From assembly GCA_030849075.1 (NCBI GenBank), contig JASAOO010003551.1, forward strand, positions 6,254 to 70,253: a stretch of DNA of 64,000 nucleotides, in the 5' to 3' direction. This document shows, in pieces, positions 49,026 to 57,694 of this stretch. The notes under the pieces were generated by a model, which was not told where the DNA came from, did no database searches, and saw only the letters and a list, made by a program, of their open reading frames with translations. Within the stretch, counting starts at the first letter, position 1. Each line of letters begins with the position of its first letter. This DNA comes from Zelonia costaricensis. Its lineage: Eukaryota > Euglenozoa > Kinetoplastea > Trypanosomatida > Trypanosomatidae. A program made the translations under genes and the position numbers.

Positions 49026-50507
49026 TCAGTTGCCAGCGGAGGTGAGGCAATGCGACAGCGGCGCCTCCGTCATGCCGAAGAGGCAGGGCTGAATGACGAG
49101 ACCGCTGGCGTCGAACTGCGCATCCTCCTTGACCTCGTCCTGCACCGCGTTCCGTGCCGTCTGCACCCGAATGGTGAAACCCATGAGCTGCAGCCCGTTC
49201 ATGCACATCGCCCTCTGCGCCCCCTCAACCGTCCGCATCTCCACGAACGCGAAGAGGGTGACATGGCCGGCACCGGCGCAGATGCGGACGCGATTCACGG
49301 GACCGGCGGCGGTGAGCAGCTCAAGCAGCATGCTCTGCGGGAGAAGCCCAGGCAGGTGGGACACGTAAACGGTTCGGCGCTTCATGTCCTCCTGGAGCGA
49401 CGCCGGCGGCGGCACACGCGCGGCGACGGCGAGTGGCCGCGCCGCCGTTGCTGGCGGGCACGGCATCGTTGAGAAGGCGGAGGGGGACGGCAGGGAGGGG
49501 GGCGGCGCGCTGGCGTTCGTGACGGCGGCGTGCGCGCTGGAGCGGGAGTAGCGGCGCAGGTGGCCGAGCAAGGCGTGGCTCGTCTCAGGGTCCGCCTCCT
49601 TGGTGGCCAACGCGGCGACCTGGGCCCAGAAGGCAGCGCGCGAGATGTGGTAGTTCGCGAGCGGTGCGCACGTGTGGGCCAGCGTGCAGACGCCCTCGAG
49701 CTGCGCCAGCCGGTGCCCACCCCGCTCCAGCAGGCGCGTGGCGAGGTAGTACGGGTCGCCGGTGACCATGTGCAGCTGGAAGAGGTGGCCCAGCATTGCG
49801 CCGCAGTTGATCGTCTGCGCGGTGTTCAGCTCGCCCGCCTCGAGCAGCGCGCGCAGCACCGCCTTCAGGAGCTCCTCGCAGAAGGCGGCGTAGCTGGGCC
49901 AGTGCGGGGGCAGGTCGGCGAGGGCGGCCACGATGCGCTGCAGCACCACCGGAGACGCCCGCGCCACCTCCGTGGCGATGTCGGCCGCCATGGCAGCCGG
50001 CGGCTTGCCGCGACGGATGACGGCGCTGATGCCCTGCGGCGTACTCTCGCTGTACAGCACCGCGAGAAGCGTCTTCGGGCCGCGGGTGCGGGCCTGCGAG
50101 GCCTCCTCGAGCGACACGGCGTGGACGGAGAGCGCCTGCGTCTGTCGGTGCGGGATGAAGGCGTGCATCTTCTCCATCGCGAGTGCAGCCAGCTCGCGCG
50201 ATTCGAAGCCGACGTAGCCCGTCATGGTGGCGCCCTCCCACGCGGCGAAGGCCTCGTCGGCGCCGTATGGGTAAAAGAGCGCCTTGAGCTCCCCATCACT
50301 GGTGGTGGGGCTGAGCTGGCGCACCGACAGCCAGTACCGGCAGTGCGACTTGACGAAGGAGGAGTCGTCGCGGCCGTCGTCGAAGAGGAAGGAGGAGACG
50401 TCGTTGCCGGCGGTGGCCTCGGCGGTGGAGGTGGAGCTGCTGATGGTCGAGACGGAGCGGCCCATCGACGCCTCCTCCCACCCGCGCGCCTGCCTGACGT
50501 TCAGCAT
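49026..50507 (-). CDS. RNA-binding protein with two RRMs flanking a helical domain
   Basis: 493 residues from the ATG encoding MLNVRQARGWEEASMGRSVS. The longer frame adds 128 residues of Pro/Ser/Leu-rich leader and is rejected. RRM1 is about residues 56-137 (CRYWLSVRQLSPTTSDGELK, then GATMTGYVGFESRELAALAM). RRM2 is about 377-455 (RRTVYVSHLPGLLPQSMLLE, then LFAFVEMRTVEGAQRAMCMN, ending TIRVQTARNAVQD). Between them is a helical region (VVLQRIVAALADLPPHWPSY, then FCEELLKAVLRALLEAGELN, then MLGHLFQLHMVTGDPYYLAT) that looks like an MIF4G/HEAT-type translation-factor domain. The end of RRM2 resembles other kinetoplastid mRNA regulators. Since gene control in these organisms is mostly post-transcriptional, a role in mRNA stability or translation is a reasonable inference. 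Confidence 0.88.
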   Translation of the reverse strand: MLNVRQARGWEEASMGRSVSTISSSTSTAEATAGNDVSSFLFDDGRDDSSFVKSHCRYWLSVRQLSPTTSDGELKALFYPYGADEAFAAWEGATMTGYVGFESRELAALAMEKMHAFIPHRQTQALSVHAVSLEEASQARTRGPKTLLAVLYSESTPQGISAVIRRGKPPAAMAADIATEVARASPVVLQRIVAALADLPPHWPSYAAFCEELLKAVLRALLEAGELNTAQTINCGAMLGHLFQLHMVTGDPYYLATRLLERGGHRLAQLEGVCTLAHTCAPLANYHISRAAFWAQVAALATKEADPETSHALLGHLRRYSRSSAHAAVTNASAPPPSLPSPSAFSTMPCPPATAARPLAVAARVPPPASLQEDMKRRTVYVSHLPGLLPQSMLLELLTAAGPVNRVRICAGAGHVTLFAFVEMRTVEGAQRAMCMNGLQLMGFTIRVQTARNAVQDEVKEDAQFDASGLVIQPCLFGMTEAPLSHCLTSAGN

Positions 50508-51826
50508 CGTGCTGTTTGGCGATGCTCGCGAGCTGACGCCGTACAACAGCGGTGGCGATAAAAGGAGAAAAGGGGAGGCCAAGAAGGAGATGGAAGGAGT
50601 GCGACAACGGCGAGGTGTGGAGTCCGTGTGGGGGGGAGGGGGGGGGGGGCGTGGCGGGATGGGAAGGGGCGAGGCGAGGCGAGGGGGCGCAGCTGTGCAA
50701 GCGGCAGACGGCACCAAAAGAGGGGGCAGTGGGGGCAGTGCGCTGAGTGGGCCACGGCACGACAGAGGCTGAGCTGGAAGGGAGGAGGAGGTGAACAGAA
50801 AGCACGGAAGGGGTGAAGAGACAAGCTTTAAAAGGTAGAAGTCAGACGAGGGGGGAAGGGGGTCTATCGGGGCTGCGATGGGTCTATACACGCCGCCGTG
50901 AGAGAAGAGGGTGGCGTAGAGTGGAGAAGAGCGAGGGGGGAACGACGGAGACGCGCCGTGAATGGAAAGCAGCTCCGCTGTCTTGTCTATTTCTGTGTGC
51001 GCTGCGGTGTGTGTGGTGTTCGAGGCACAGGAGAGGAGGAAGAGGAGGAGGCTGAAGGAAGCACGGAAGAAAGCGGGCAGGCGGCTGCGGTTGTTCAGCT
51101 GCGAATCCGGCGCTGTTCACTTCGATGGAACGAGGTGCTGTCGCGGACTTCGCTGTATGGGGTGGGTGAGAGGGGGGAGGGCGAGGTGGTCTATCGTACA
51201 GGGCTGGAAAACAAAAAAGAACACACAAAAGAGGTCGTGAAGGGAGGAGTGCGGATGTGGGGCACAGCAAAGACGGGAGAAGGGAACACGGGGGTGGGTG
51301 TGGGTGGGAGTGGAGTGGGGCGGAGAGCTGTAAGAGAGGCGGCGTGTGGCGTGTTGAAAGCTGAACGAGAAGGGGAGAGGGGGAAAGAGACGAGGCAGAG
51401 GGAGTGCTGATCCAGTAGATGCGTTTGCAGTGGCGCGAGGGGCTGAAATGCGGACTTTGCTCGGGTTCATTCGGGTTATGAAAGGGGAGCTGCTTGCGTT
51501 CGACCAGACTCGTTTCGGTGCAGAGCGAAAAGGGCAGCGGAGTAGCCCCCGCTGCCGTTTGCCTCCATTCTTGCGCCGTGTCGCTGGAAATATATGCATA
51601 CTGCACTCACGCAGAGCGTGTCCGCTTTTAACACGCCTGTCGCCTTATTAGGCTTCCTACTCGCGTGTGGCGTGCTTCTCATTCAGTGTGTGACAACACA
51701 ACCAACAACAACAACACGGTGGCCGAAACTTCACGGCCAACGCGCCCTCACCATCCTCGCGCCTTCTCTGCGCAACGCAAATCGACGCGGCAGAGGTGCA
51801 CGCCGGAGATCGATGACGGCTTTAGC
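50508..51826 (-). other. Intergenic spacer upstream of the RRM gene
   Basis: About 1.3 kb, strongly pyrimidine-rich on the coding strand from 50540 to 51400 with many CT and C runs. This explains the long but domain-free open frames there. No gene is supported. Confidence 0.6.
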
Positions 51827-53107
51827 TCAGCACTCACCTCGCACCGCCAACCTGGCGAGCTCCATCGCACGCGCGACGTACTGGGCATCGTCCGATGGGT
51901 GGCACTTGACGGAGGCGGCCGCGACGCCACGCTCCGCGGCAAGCGGAAGGCGCTGCAGCGCAGGGTCGGTCTCCAGTATCTGGAACCGCGGTCTCGCAGC
52001 GTGGCGTGCACTGAGCGAGGGCCGCATCAGCGACTTGACGAATCTGCGGTCTGGCGAGGCGGACAGTGCACGCTGATGGGAGTGCGCCTCCCGGCACCTC
52101 TCCTGCGGTGAGGGCCCCGCCTCTGCTCGCGGCAGCGGGACGGTGGTGAGGGAGAGCGCGCCGATGGTGCGTGGCGTGAGGCGCAGCTGCGAGGGCAGCG
52201 ACATGGGCTCGTTGATCCACACCTGCTTCATCTCCTCCACAATCGGCTCGATGACGCTGTAGATGAGCTCCGCCGGAATGCACTCGAGGAGGTGGGTGCA
52301 AAGCACGTGGAGGATGAGCACATCGGACGGCGGGAACATCGCGTTGTTGTGCGTCAGGTCAGTAGGCCGAGTGCGCGCTACAAACCAGTACATCTCCGCC
52401 ACCACAGCACACAGCATGTGACTCTTCTGCGCGAGCGACAGCAGCACACCGCCGCGCTCGTCGGTCGGCTTGCTACCGACAATGCGCTGCAGCTGGAGGC
52501 GGTCGAAGGCCGCGGCCAGCCCCTCCTCCCCCACGATGGTGGGCAGGCTCTGCGAAAAGGTCGAGTAGGGCATGTCGGGGAACAACCGCAGCAGCCGTGT
52601 GCGAACCTCCGTCGCGAGCACCGCCTCCCCGACCATGGCGAGCCGGTGGAACTCCGCCGTCGTGTTCCACGTGTGCGTGTCCCTCACGTAAAAAAGCAGC
52701 CCGTGCAGCAGAACGTTGTAGCGCCGCAGGAACTCGAAGGCAACACGCTGCCGTGCAGCGCGGCGCGTGGACTTGGAAAAGTGAAACTCCTCCACGACGT
52801 GGGAGCGGTTGACGAGCTCGTTGTACACGTCACGGGCGGGCAGCGGCGCTGTCGGACTGCACAGACGCTCCGTGAGCAACGCCTTCAAGCGCTCTCGAAT
52901 AGCCGGCGAGAGGCACGGGGTGCGGCGCGACGGCCCACGCCGAGTCGCCACCGTCTCTGACGCCGAGCCGCGTGCCGGCGTCGCAGGGGCGGCAGCCGCC
53001 GAGACGGCACACGCCGAAAGCGAAAGTGCCGCGCAGCAGTGAGCAGCCCGTGGTGCGAGCCGCGATGCGACGGCCATGCAGCGCAGCGGTGAGCCGAGGT
53101 GCTGCAT
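51827..53107 (-). CDS. Mitochondrial RNase III-like protein, probably non-catalytic
   Basis: 426 residues from the ATG encoding MQHLGSPLRCMAVASRLAPR; the 146-residue upstream extension of the frame is Arg/Ser/Pro-rich leader. Residues 1-60 are Arg/Ala/Ser-rich with almost no acids, a mitochondrial presequence. The central region (about 115-240) has RNase III character: FHRLAMVGEAVLATEVRTRL aligns with the family signature RLEFLGDAVL. The first catalytic Glu is Ala and the Asp is Glu, so cleavage activity is doubtful. Kinetoplastid mitochondria hold several such proteins, as mitoribosomal subunits (mL44 type), RNA-editing endonuclease partners (KREPB type) and processing factors. Which one this is cannot be told here. 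A later segment (LCTHLLECIPAELIYSVIEP) is helical. The C-terminus carries no obvious double-stranded RNA-binding domain. Confidence 0.75.
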   Translation of the reverse strand: MQHLGSPLRCMAVASRLAPRAAHCCAALSLSACAVSAAAAPATPARGSASETVATRRGPSRRTPCLSPAIRERLKALLTERLCSPTAPLPARDVYNELVNRSHVVEEFHFSKSTRRAARQRVAFEFLRRYNVLLHGLLFYVRDTHTWNTTAEFHRLAMVGEAVLATEVRTRLLRLFPDMPYSTFSQSLPTIVGEEGLAAAFDRLQLQRIVGSKPTDERGGVLLSLAQKSHMLCAVVAEMYWFVARTRPTDLTHNNAMFPPSDVLILHVLCTHLLECIPAELIYSVIEPIVEEMKQVWINEPMSLPSQLRLTPRTIGALSLTTVPLPRAEAGPSPQERCREAHSHQRALSASPDRRFVKSLMRPSLSARHAARPRFQILETDPALQRLPLAAERGVAAASVKCHPSDDAQYVARAMELARLAVRGEC

Positions 53108-54214
53108 CGCAAAGGAAAAGTGAAGAGAGAAACGTGGGTGAGGGGGGCGGGTAGTAGCAGGCCCACGAGTGGGCGTCCTGGCACTGAACCGGAGGGTGAC
53201 TAGTGTGGTGGGTCGATGTGCGAGAAAGAGAAAGGCGCGTAAGAGCCGCGCCGGACGCGGCGGCGCCTCTGGCTTGTTCTTGTCTCCGACGCACAGTGGC
53301 GGCCGCGGCACTGCCCTCTTCCTCTCCCGCTTGCGTGCTTTGTCGCTGCGGCGCCGCAAGGAGGAGCCTGCCCTGCTGGAAGAGACGGTGCTCAACGGGG
53401 CCAGTGGGGGAGGGCGGTGAAGGGCAACCCAGGGCAAGTCAGGGCGTGAGGAGACACTGACGTGTGTGAAGGAGGAGGAGGAAGAGGAGGGATGGCAGTG
53501 CAGCTGCATTGCCCCACGTGAGCCGCACTTTTTATGCGTCGTCATCTGTCAACGAGAATTGGCCGAGCGGAGCTCGTGGCAGCACCGAGACGAAGTGGGG
53601 CGGGTGAGAAGGTGCGCAAGTGGTGCGCGTCGCGCCGGACACATGCTTTGGACGAGCTCCTGTCTGTGAAGCGGAGAGGCGAGTGCGCCTTACAGACCTC
53701 AAGGAAAAAGTCCGCACCGTTCGCCTTTCTAGTTTTCTCTTCTTGCGCGCATCGTCTCAGTTTTGTAGAGAGGGACTCAGCCTGCTGCGCATCCCTGGTC
53801 CGTGACTCGCAGAGCCATCATCACGCGCGCAGACGCACACGAACCCCTTACCCCACCCCACCCCCCGCCGGTGAGCAGCAGCGCATCAAAGCAGGGCGAG
53901 AACCAGCGGAGGCGGGGAAGCTCAACGGGAGACGCCGATGTGGCCGAATGAAAGAGAGCGGAGGAGAAGGGAATCCCAAGCGCGAGGAGGCGTCTGCCCA
54001 CCGCCGGTGTAGGACGCACATCTGCGAAAAGCAACAAGAAAACGAGTGTGAGAGCAGAAAGTGGGAAGAGAAAGCGGACGCACACGCGACGCCCGACCTG
54101 CTGGAGAGGAGTGTCCGCAGCAACCACCGCGCAACGATACATCAGTCTTGTGTACAAGCCCAGAAAAACGAAAAGAAAAGGAAAAGAGTTCCCATTGTTG
54201 CCCGCGTCGCCGGC

Positions 54215-54216
<2 letters not shown>

Positions 54217-54251
<35 letters not shown>
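54217..54251. repeat. GT microsatellite
   Basis: About 17 GT units on the plus strand (CA on the coding strand), 170-205 bases after the TSNAXIP1-like stop codon. Confidence 0.85.
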
Positions 54252-54252
<1 letters not shown>

Positions 54253-54335
54253 ACTGTTGTTTCTACGCCGCCGCGGAGAAGGCGGGAGAAGAACGAGGTG
54301 CCAGCGCGCGCACGGGCGCGCCGTGAGGGAGGAGA

Positions 54336-54399
54336 GGGCGGCAGGCCGGCGGGAGGGCGGCAGGCCGGCGGGAAGGCGGCAGGCCGGCGGGACGGCGGC
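54336..54399. repeat. Minisatellite, three copies of a 19-base unit
   Basis: Three head-to-tail copies of gggcggcaggccggcggga at 54336-54354, 54355-54373 and 54374-54392, differing at the first base of the third copy. A broken fourth begins at 54393. It lies within the first 90 bases of the 3' UTR of the TSNAXIP1-like gene. Confidence 0.9.
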
Positions 54400-54422
54400 A
54401 GAAGGAGACGGCAGCTGTGGCC

Positions 54423-56672
54423 TCAGGCGGCAACAACGTCCTCTGGACTGCGGCGGTAGAGCAGCACGGTGGTGCGGAACCGCGTCAGCATCGCCTCGAG
54501 CGGCGTCATGAGCCCGTCCGCGGCGGACGAGACGTCAATGATGGGCCGCAGTGACGCTTGCGAAACGTACGTGTACACCTCCTCCTCGCTCAACGCAGCG
54601 TCGAGGTCGCGCAGCACGCGCGTCGCCTTCGCCACGGCCACAAGGTTGCGCTTCAAGTCGCCCTCATCGCGGATGCCCTCCACAACGCGCAGGGTAAACG
54701 CGTCCACCTCCTGCAGCCACTGCTGCTTGAACAGCAGCACAAAGTACGCGTCATCGTGCAGCAGCTCCGCCAGCTCCACCTGGCCATCCGCACCGATCCG
54801 GCGGAACAACGTGAAGCGGAGGTGCAGCATGTTGGCGACAGACTTCTCCGGGCAAGCGGCGCGCACCTCAGCGAAGAAGGCGTCGAAGGCCATCTTGCCG
54901 TGCTGCGTCGTGGGTGCCTTGCTTGCGCTGCGGCGCAGCCGGTTAAGGCGGCGTCGGCCCTCGTGCACGACGTCCTCGGGCAGAAAGCCCTTAAGCACCG
55001 CCAAGAGTCCGTGGCATTCGGGGTGGTGGCAGTTGCGCTGACAGGTGTCGAGGATGTTGACGCCGAGAGCCTTGGCCTCGGTGGGGTCGCCAGACTGGGT
55101 CCGCAGCCACTCCGAGAAGAACTGCGGCAGCCGCGGCGAGTCGGGCGACAGTGCCCGTGCATCCCACATCGTCTCAAGCAGTTGCAGCGTTACGGCGAGG
55201 GACAGGTGACGGTGCCTCACGGGCTGTGTGACAGCAAGAAAGCCCATCACCTCCGTCGCGCACCGCCCCGGCGGCACAATGATGTCTGACGCCTCCAGCT
55301 CCGCCTCACCAACGCCCTCCCGACGCAGCCACTCCCGCATCACGGGCAGCGTTGCGTCTGCGACGCCGACGGTCGCTATAGAGCGGTGTGGGGGGGTAGT
55401 GGGGTTGGGGGCAGGCGAAAGGGTGCGGGACGGATGCCGCCTGTCCTCCTGCGGTGGCACCTCGGCTGTGGCCGCCCTGCCACCTCTGCCGCTGGGGCTG
55501 GCGGCGTTGGCCAGCTTCATCTCGAGCACATCCACCCGCGCGAGGAGCTGCGCGACAAAGCGCTTCGAGTAGACGCCCGGACTTGAGGAGTCCGCATTCT
55601 GGCGCAAGGGCTGTGCTGCCACCGCAGAGGGGGCTAGGTGCGGTGGTACGCCAGCGACGTCGTCGCCGTCGGAGAGCCGCTGCTCCTCGAGCTGCGCGTA
55701 CGTCTGCTGCCGCAGGAAGTCCTCGAGCTCCGCCACGTTCTCCTTCAGCACCTTGATACGCGCCTCGTGGAGCTGGTTTTCCTTCTCCAGCTTGCGCGAC
55801 GACTCCCGCGCAGCGGCCGTGCGGCCGCTCTCCTCAATCATGGCGTGCGAGAGCAGCTTCACTTGCTGCTGCGCCTCCAGGTAGGTCTTGCGCCGCTGCT
55901 CCATCTCCAGCGTCAGGAGCGAGTTCGCGTGCTCGGCCGCCGACAGCTGGTCGCGCATCGAATGCACGAGCTCTTGCGTGGCACTGAGCTGCGCTTTCTG
56001 GTTGCTGATGGTGGCATTCAGCGACTCCTTCAGCTGTATCAGCTCCATCGCGTGCAGCTCGCGGTCGCTCTGACTCTCTAGGTACTCGACCTGCATTTGC
56101 TTTACCTTCTCCGCCATCTCGTTCAGTGCCGCATCGTACTCGTCCCGGACGACAGAGAGGACGCCCCTGTACTCGGAGAAGTGGTTGACAAAGGTGCTGA
56201 GTACTTCACGGAAAATGTGCAGGCAGTCGGTACGAGAGCACGCCGGGTGCTCGCGGAGGTACTGCTGGTGCTCACGGCGGATGAAGGCCTCTAGCTGCAA
56301 GGCTAGCGGTGCCTTCGACTCCAGCGCCGTCCTGCTGCGCCGCTGCTGCTGTCGCGTCGACACGACGGCGGGCCACATCCGCGCCGCGCCACCGACGGCA
56401 CTGCTCGACACGAGCTGCCGCGACGTGGAGACGACAGAGGGCGTGAGCGCAACGGGCAGCGACGACGTCTCCGCCCGCTCCGGCGAGTGCGGCGCGGCAA
56501 CGGTGGCGACGGCGCGGTCGAGAGGGGTGAGGTGGTGCGCGCCGCCGGTGACCGGTGGAAGGGCCGTCACGCGATCTGGCTGTTGACGCGCACGCGGCAG
56601 CGCCACGACGCCTTTCTGCGTCGCGCCCCCACTGCGCGGCGACAGCCGCCGAGGTGCGCCGTTCGCCAGCAT
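54423..56672 (-). CDS. TSNAXIP1-domain coiled-coil protein, probably flagellar
   Basis: 749 residues with a clear ATG (MLANGAPRRLSPRSGG). Residues 1-115 are basic and disordered. Residues about 122-235 match the translin-associated factor X-interacting protein 1 N-terminal domain: LALQLEAFIRREHQQYLREH, then HIFREVLSTFVNHFSEYRGV, then LSVVRDEYDAALNEMAEKVK. A long coiled coil follows to about 345 (ELIQLKESLN, then LSAAEHANSLLTLEMEQRRK, then RKLEKENQLHEARIKVLKEN). A disordered middle of about 85 residues comes next. The C-terminal 310 residues are helical and include two stretches resembling degenerate EF-hand pairs (FRRIGADGQVELAELLHDDA, then LDAALSEEEVYTYV). Proteins with this domain occur mainly in ciliated organisms, so a flagellar role is inferred. 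The name of the animal protein comes from a binding partner, not a known function. Confidence 0.85.
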   Translation of the reverse strand: MLANGAPRRLSPRSGGATQKGVVALPRARQQPDRVTALPPVTGGAHHLTPLDRAVATVAAPHSPERAETSSLPVALTPSVVSTSRQLVSSSAVGGAARMWPAVVSTRQQQRRSRTALESKAPLALQLEAFIRREHQQYLREHPACSRTDCLHIFREVLSTFVNHFSEYRGVLSVVRDEYDAALNEMAEKVKQMQVEYLESQSDRELHAMELIQLKESLNATISNQKAQLSATQELVHSMRDQLSAAEHANSLLTLEMEQRRKTYLEAQQQVKLLSHAMIEESGRTAAARESSRKLEKENQLHEARIKVLKENVAELEDFLRQQTYAQLEEQRLSDGDDVAGVPPHLAPSAVAAQPLRQNADSSSPGVYSKRFVAQLLARVDVLEMKLANAASPSGRGGRAATAEVPPQEDRRHPSRTLSPAPNPTTPPHRSIATVGVADATLPVMREWLRREGVGEAELEASDIIVPPGRCATEVMGFLAVTQPVRHRHLSLAVTLQLLETMWDARALSPDSPRLPQFFSEWLRTQSGDPTEAKALGVNILDTCQRNCHHPECHGLLAVLKGFLPEDVVHEGRRRLNRLRRSASKAPTTQHGKMAFDAFFAEVRAACPEKSVANMLHLRFTLFRRIGADGQVELAELLHDDAYFVLLFKQQWLQEVDAFTLRVVEGIRDEGDLKRNLVAVAKATRVLRDLDAALSEEEVYTYVSQASLRPIIDVSSAADGLMTPLEAMLTRFRTTVLLYRRSPEDVVAA

Positions 56673-57694
56673 CTGATGAAAACGCGGAGGTCAGCACGTC
56701 GTGAAGAAAAAAGAGCAAGAGCTGGAAAAAAAAAAACAATGAACGACAGCAACGAAAGAGGAGGCGTGGCCAGTCGCTTCCGTTGCCGTGCGGCGTGGGC
56801 CCGAGGCCGGGCTTCGCTGGCGGCACTGGGTGGGTGGCGGCTGGTTCACGCGCAGCCGTGGACACGCACTGGGCAGAAAGCGGACGCGGTGGTGGTGTTG
56901 GTGTGCACAGTGCCACAGTACCGTTGTCGTGAGAGGAGGAGGGGATTACAGGACGCCGTCGCACAGTCACGCAGCTGGACGCGCGCGAGAGAAGGGAGAC
57001 GAGATAGCACGGCGACGTGACAGCGGCCCAGCCGGCACACAAAACAGCGCGGCGCGCCGTGTGTTGAGGTGCGGAAGGGAGGGAAACGCTGAAGAGGGGT
57101 GGCGCGTAGAAATGCAACAACTCCTATTTTTTTGTGCAGCGCTGCCACTGGCGTGCGGTGCCGCATTCACCGTCAGACTTGCCTGCAGTGGGTTGCGATG
57201 CTCATTCCGCCTTTGTCCGGTGCGTCATGGGGGCACTTGAGGTCGCACGCATGCACCGGCCGCAGACCCCCCCCCCCAACTGCTGGTGAGGACGTTCGTT
57301 CACTGGCTTCTCAGCGTATCCACGACGGCGGCAGCTAGAGCTGACATCATTTTTCTTTTTTTTTAGCGTCGCATCAAGTGTGAAGAGGGGGTGCAGAGTG
57401 GTCGATTCAAAGCGAAGGTGCACTCTGGGTGCACCGGACTGCGCCGCTTGCTCAATAGCGAAACACGTCAAGGGCGGCATGCCACCGCATTCGCCTGCCA
57501 TGAGCAGAGATCGATTAAGCGTATGGCGCATCCATCCGGGTTGACGCAGACGGCGCACTCGATCTCGCTTGGTACCTCCGCAAGGCGCGCACTTGGTCGT
57601 AGGTACAGCAGCAGAAGCGGTGTAAGCGCGCAGGTGGGGGGAAGGGGGGGGGGGGCTTTGTTCCCTCCCTCGCTTCCATCATGCCGGCGCTCTG
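56673..57694 (-). other. Intergenic spacer upstream of the TSNAXIP1-like gene
   Basis: About 1 kb. On the coding strand there is an 11-T run with CC-AG after it (complement of 56722-56736) and a further T/C tract at 56703-56713, a likely trans-splice zone for the TSNAXIP1-like gene. A plus-strand T run at 57351-57364, a C run near 57268 and a G run near 57647 are the only other marks. No gene is supported. Confidence 0.6.

Larger units (their letters stand above)
53108..54422 (-). other. Intergenic spacer between the TSNAXIP1-like and RNase III-like genes
   Basis: About 1.3 kb. It holds a 19-base minisatellite just after the TSNAXIP1-like stop and a CA-type microsatellite. The pyrimidine-rich zone near 53108-53160 on the coding strand is the likely splice-acceptor area of the RNase III-like gene. 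No gene is supported. Confidence 0.6.

Noticed and set aside
50508..50891. N-terminal extension of the RRM gene
   Set aside because: 128 residues of Pro/Leu/Ser from a pyrimidine-rich leader. The ATG at 50507 starts well-behaved sequence.
53108..53545. N-terminal extension of the RNase III-like gene
   Set aside because: Leader-like composition, and it would hide the mitochondrial presequence that begins at the ATG at 53107.
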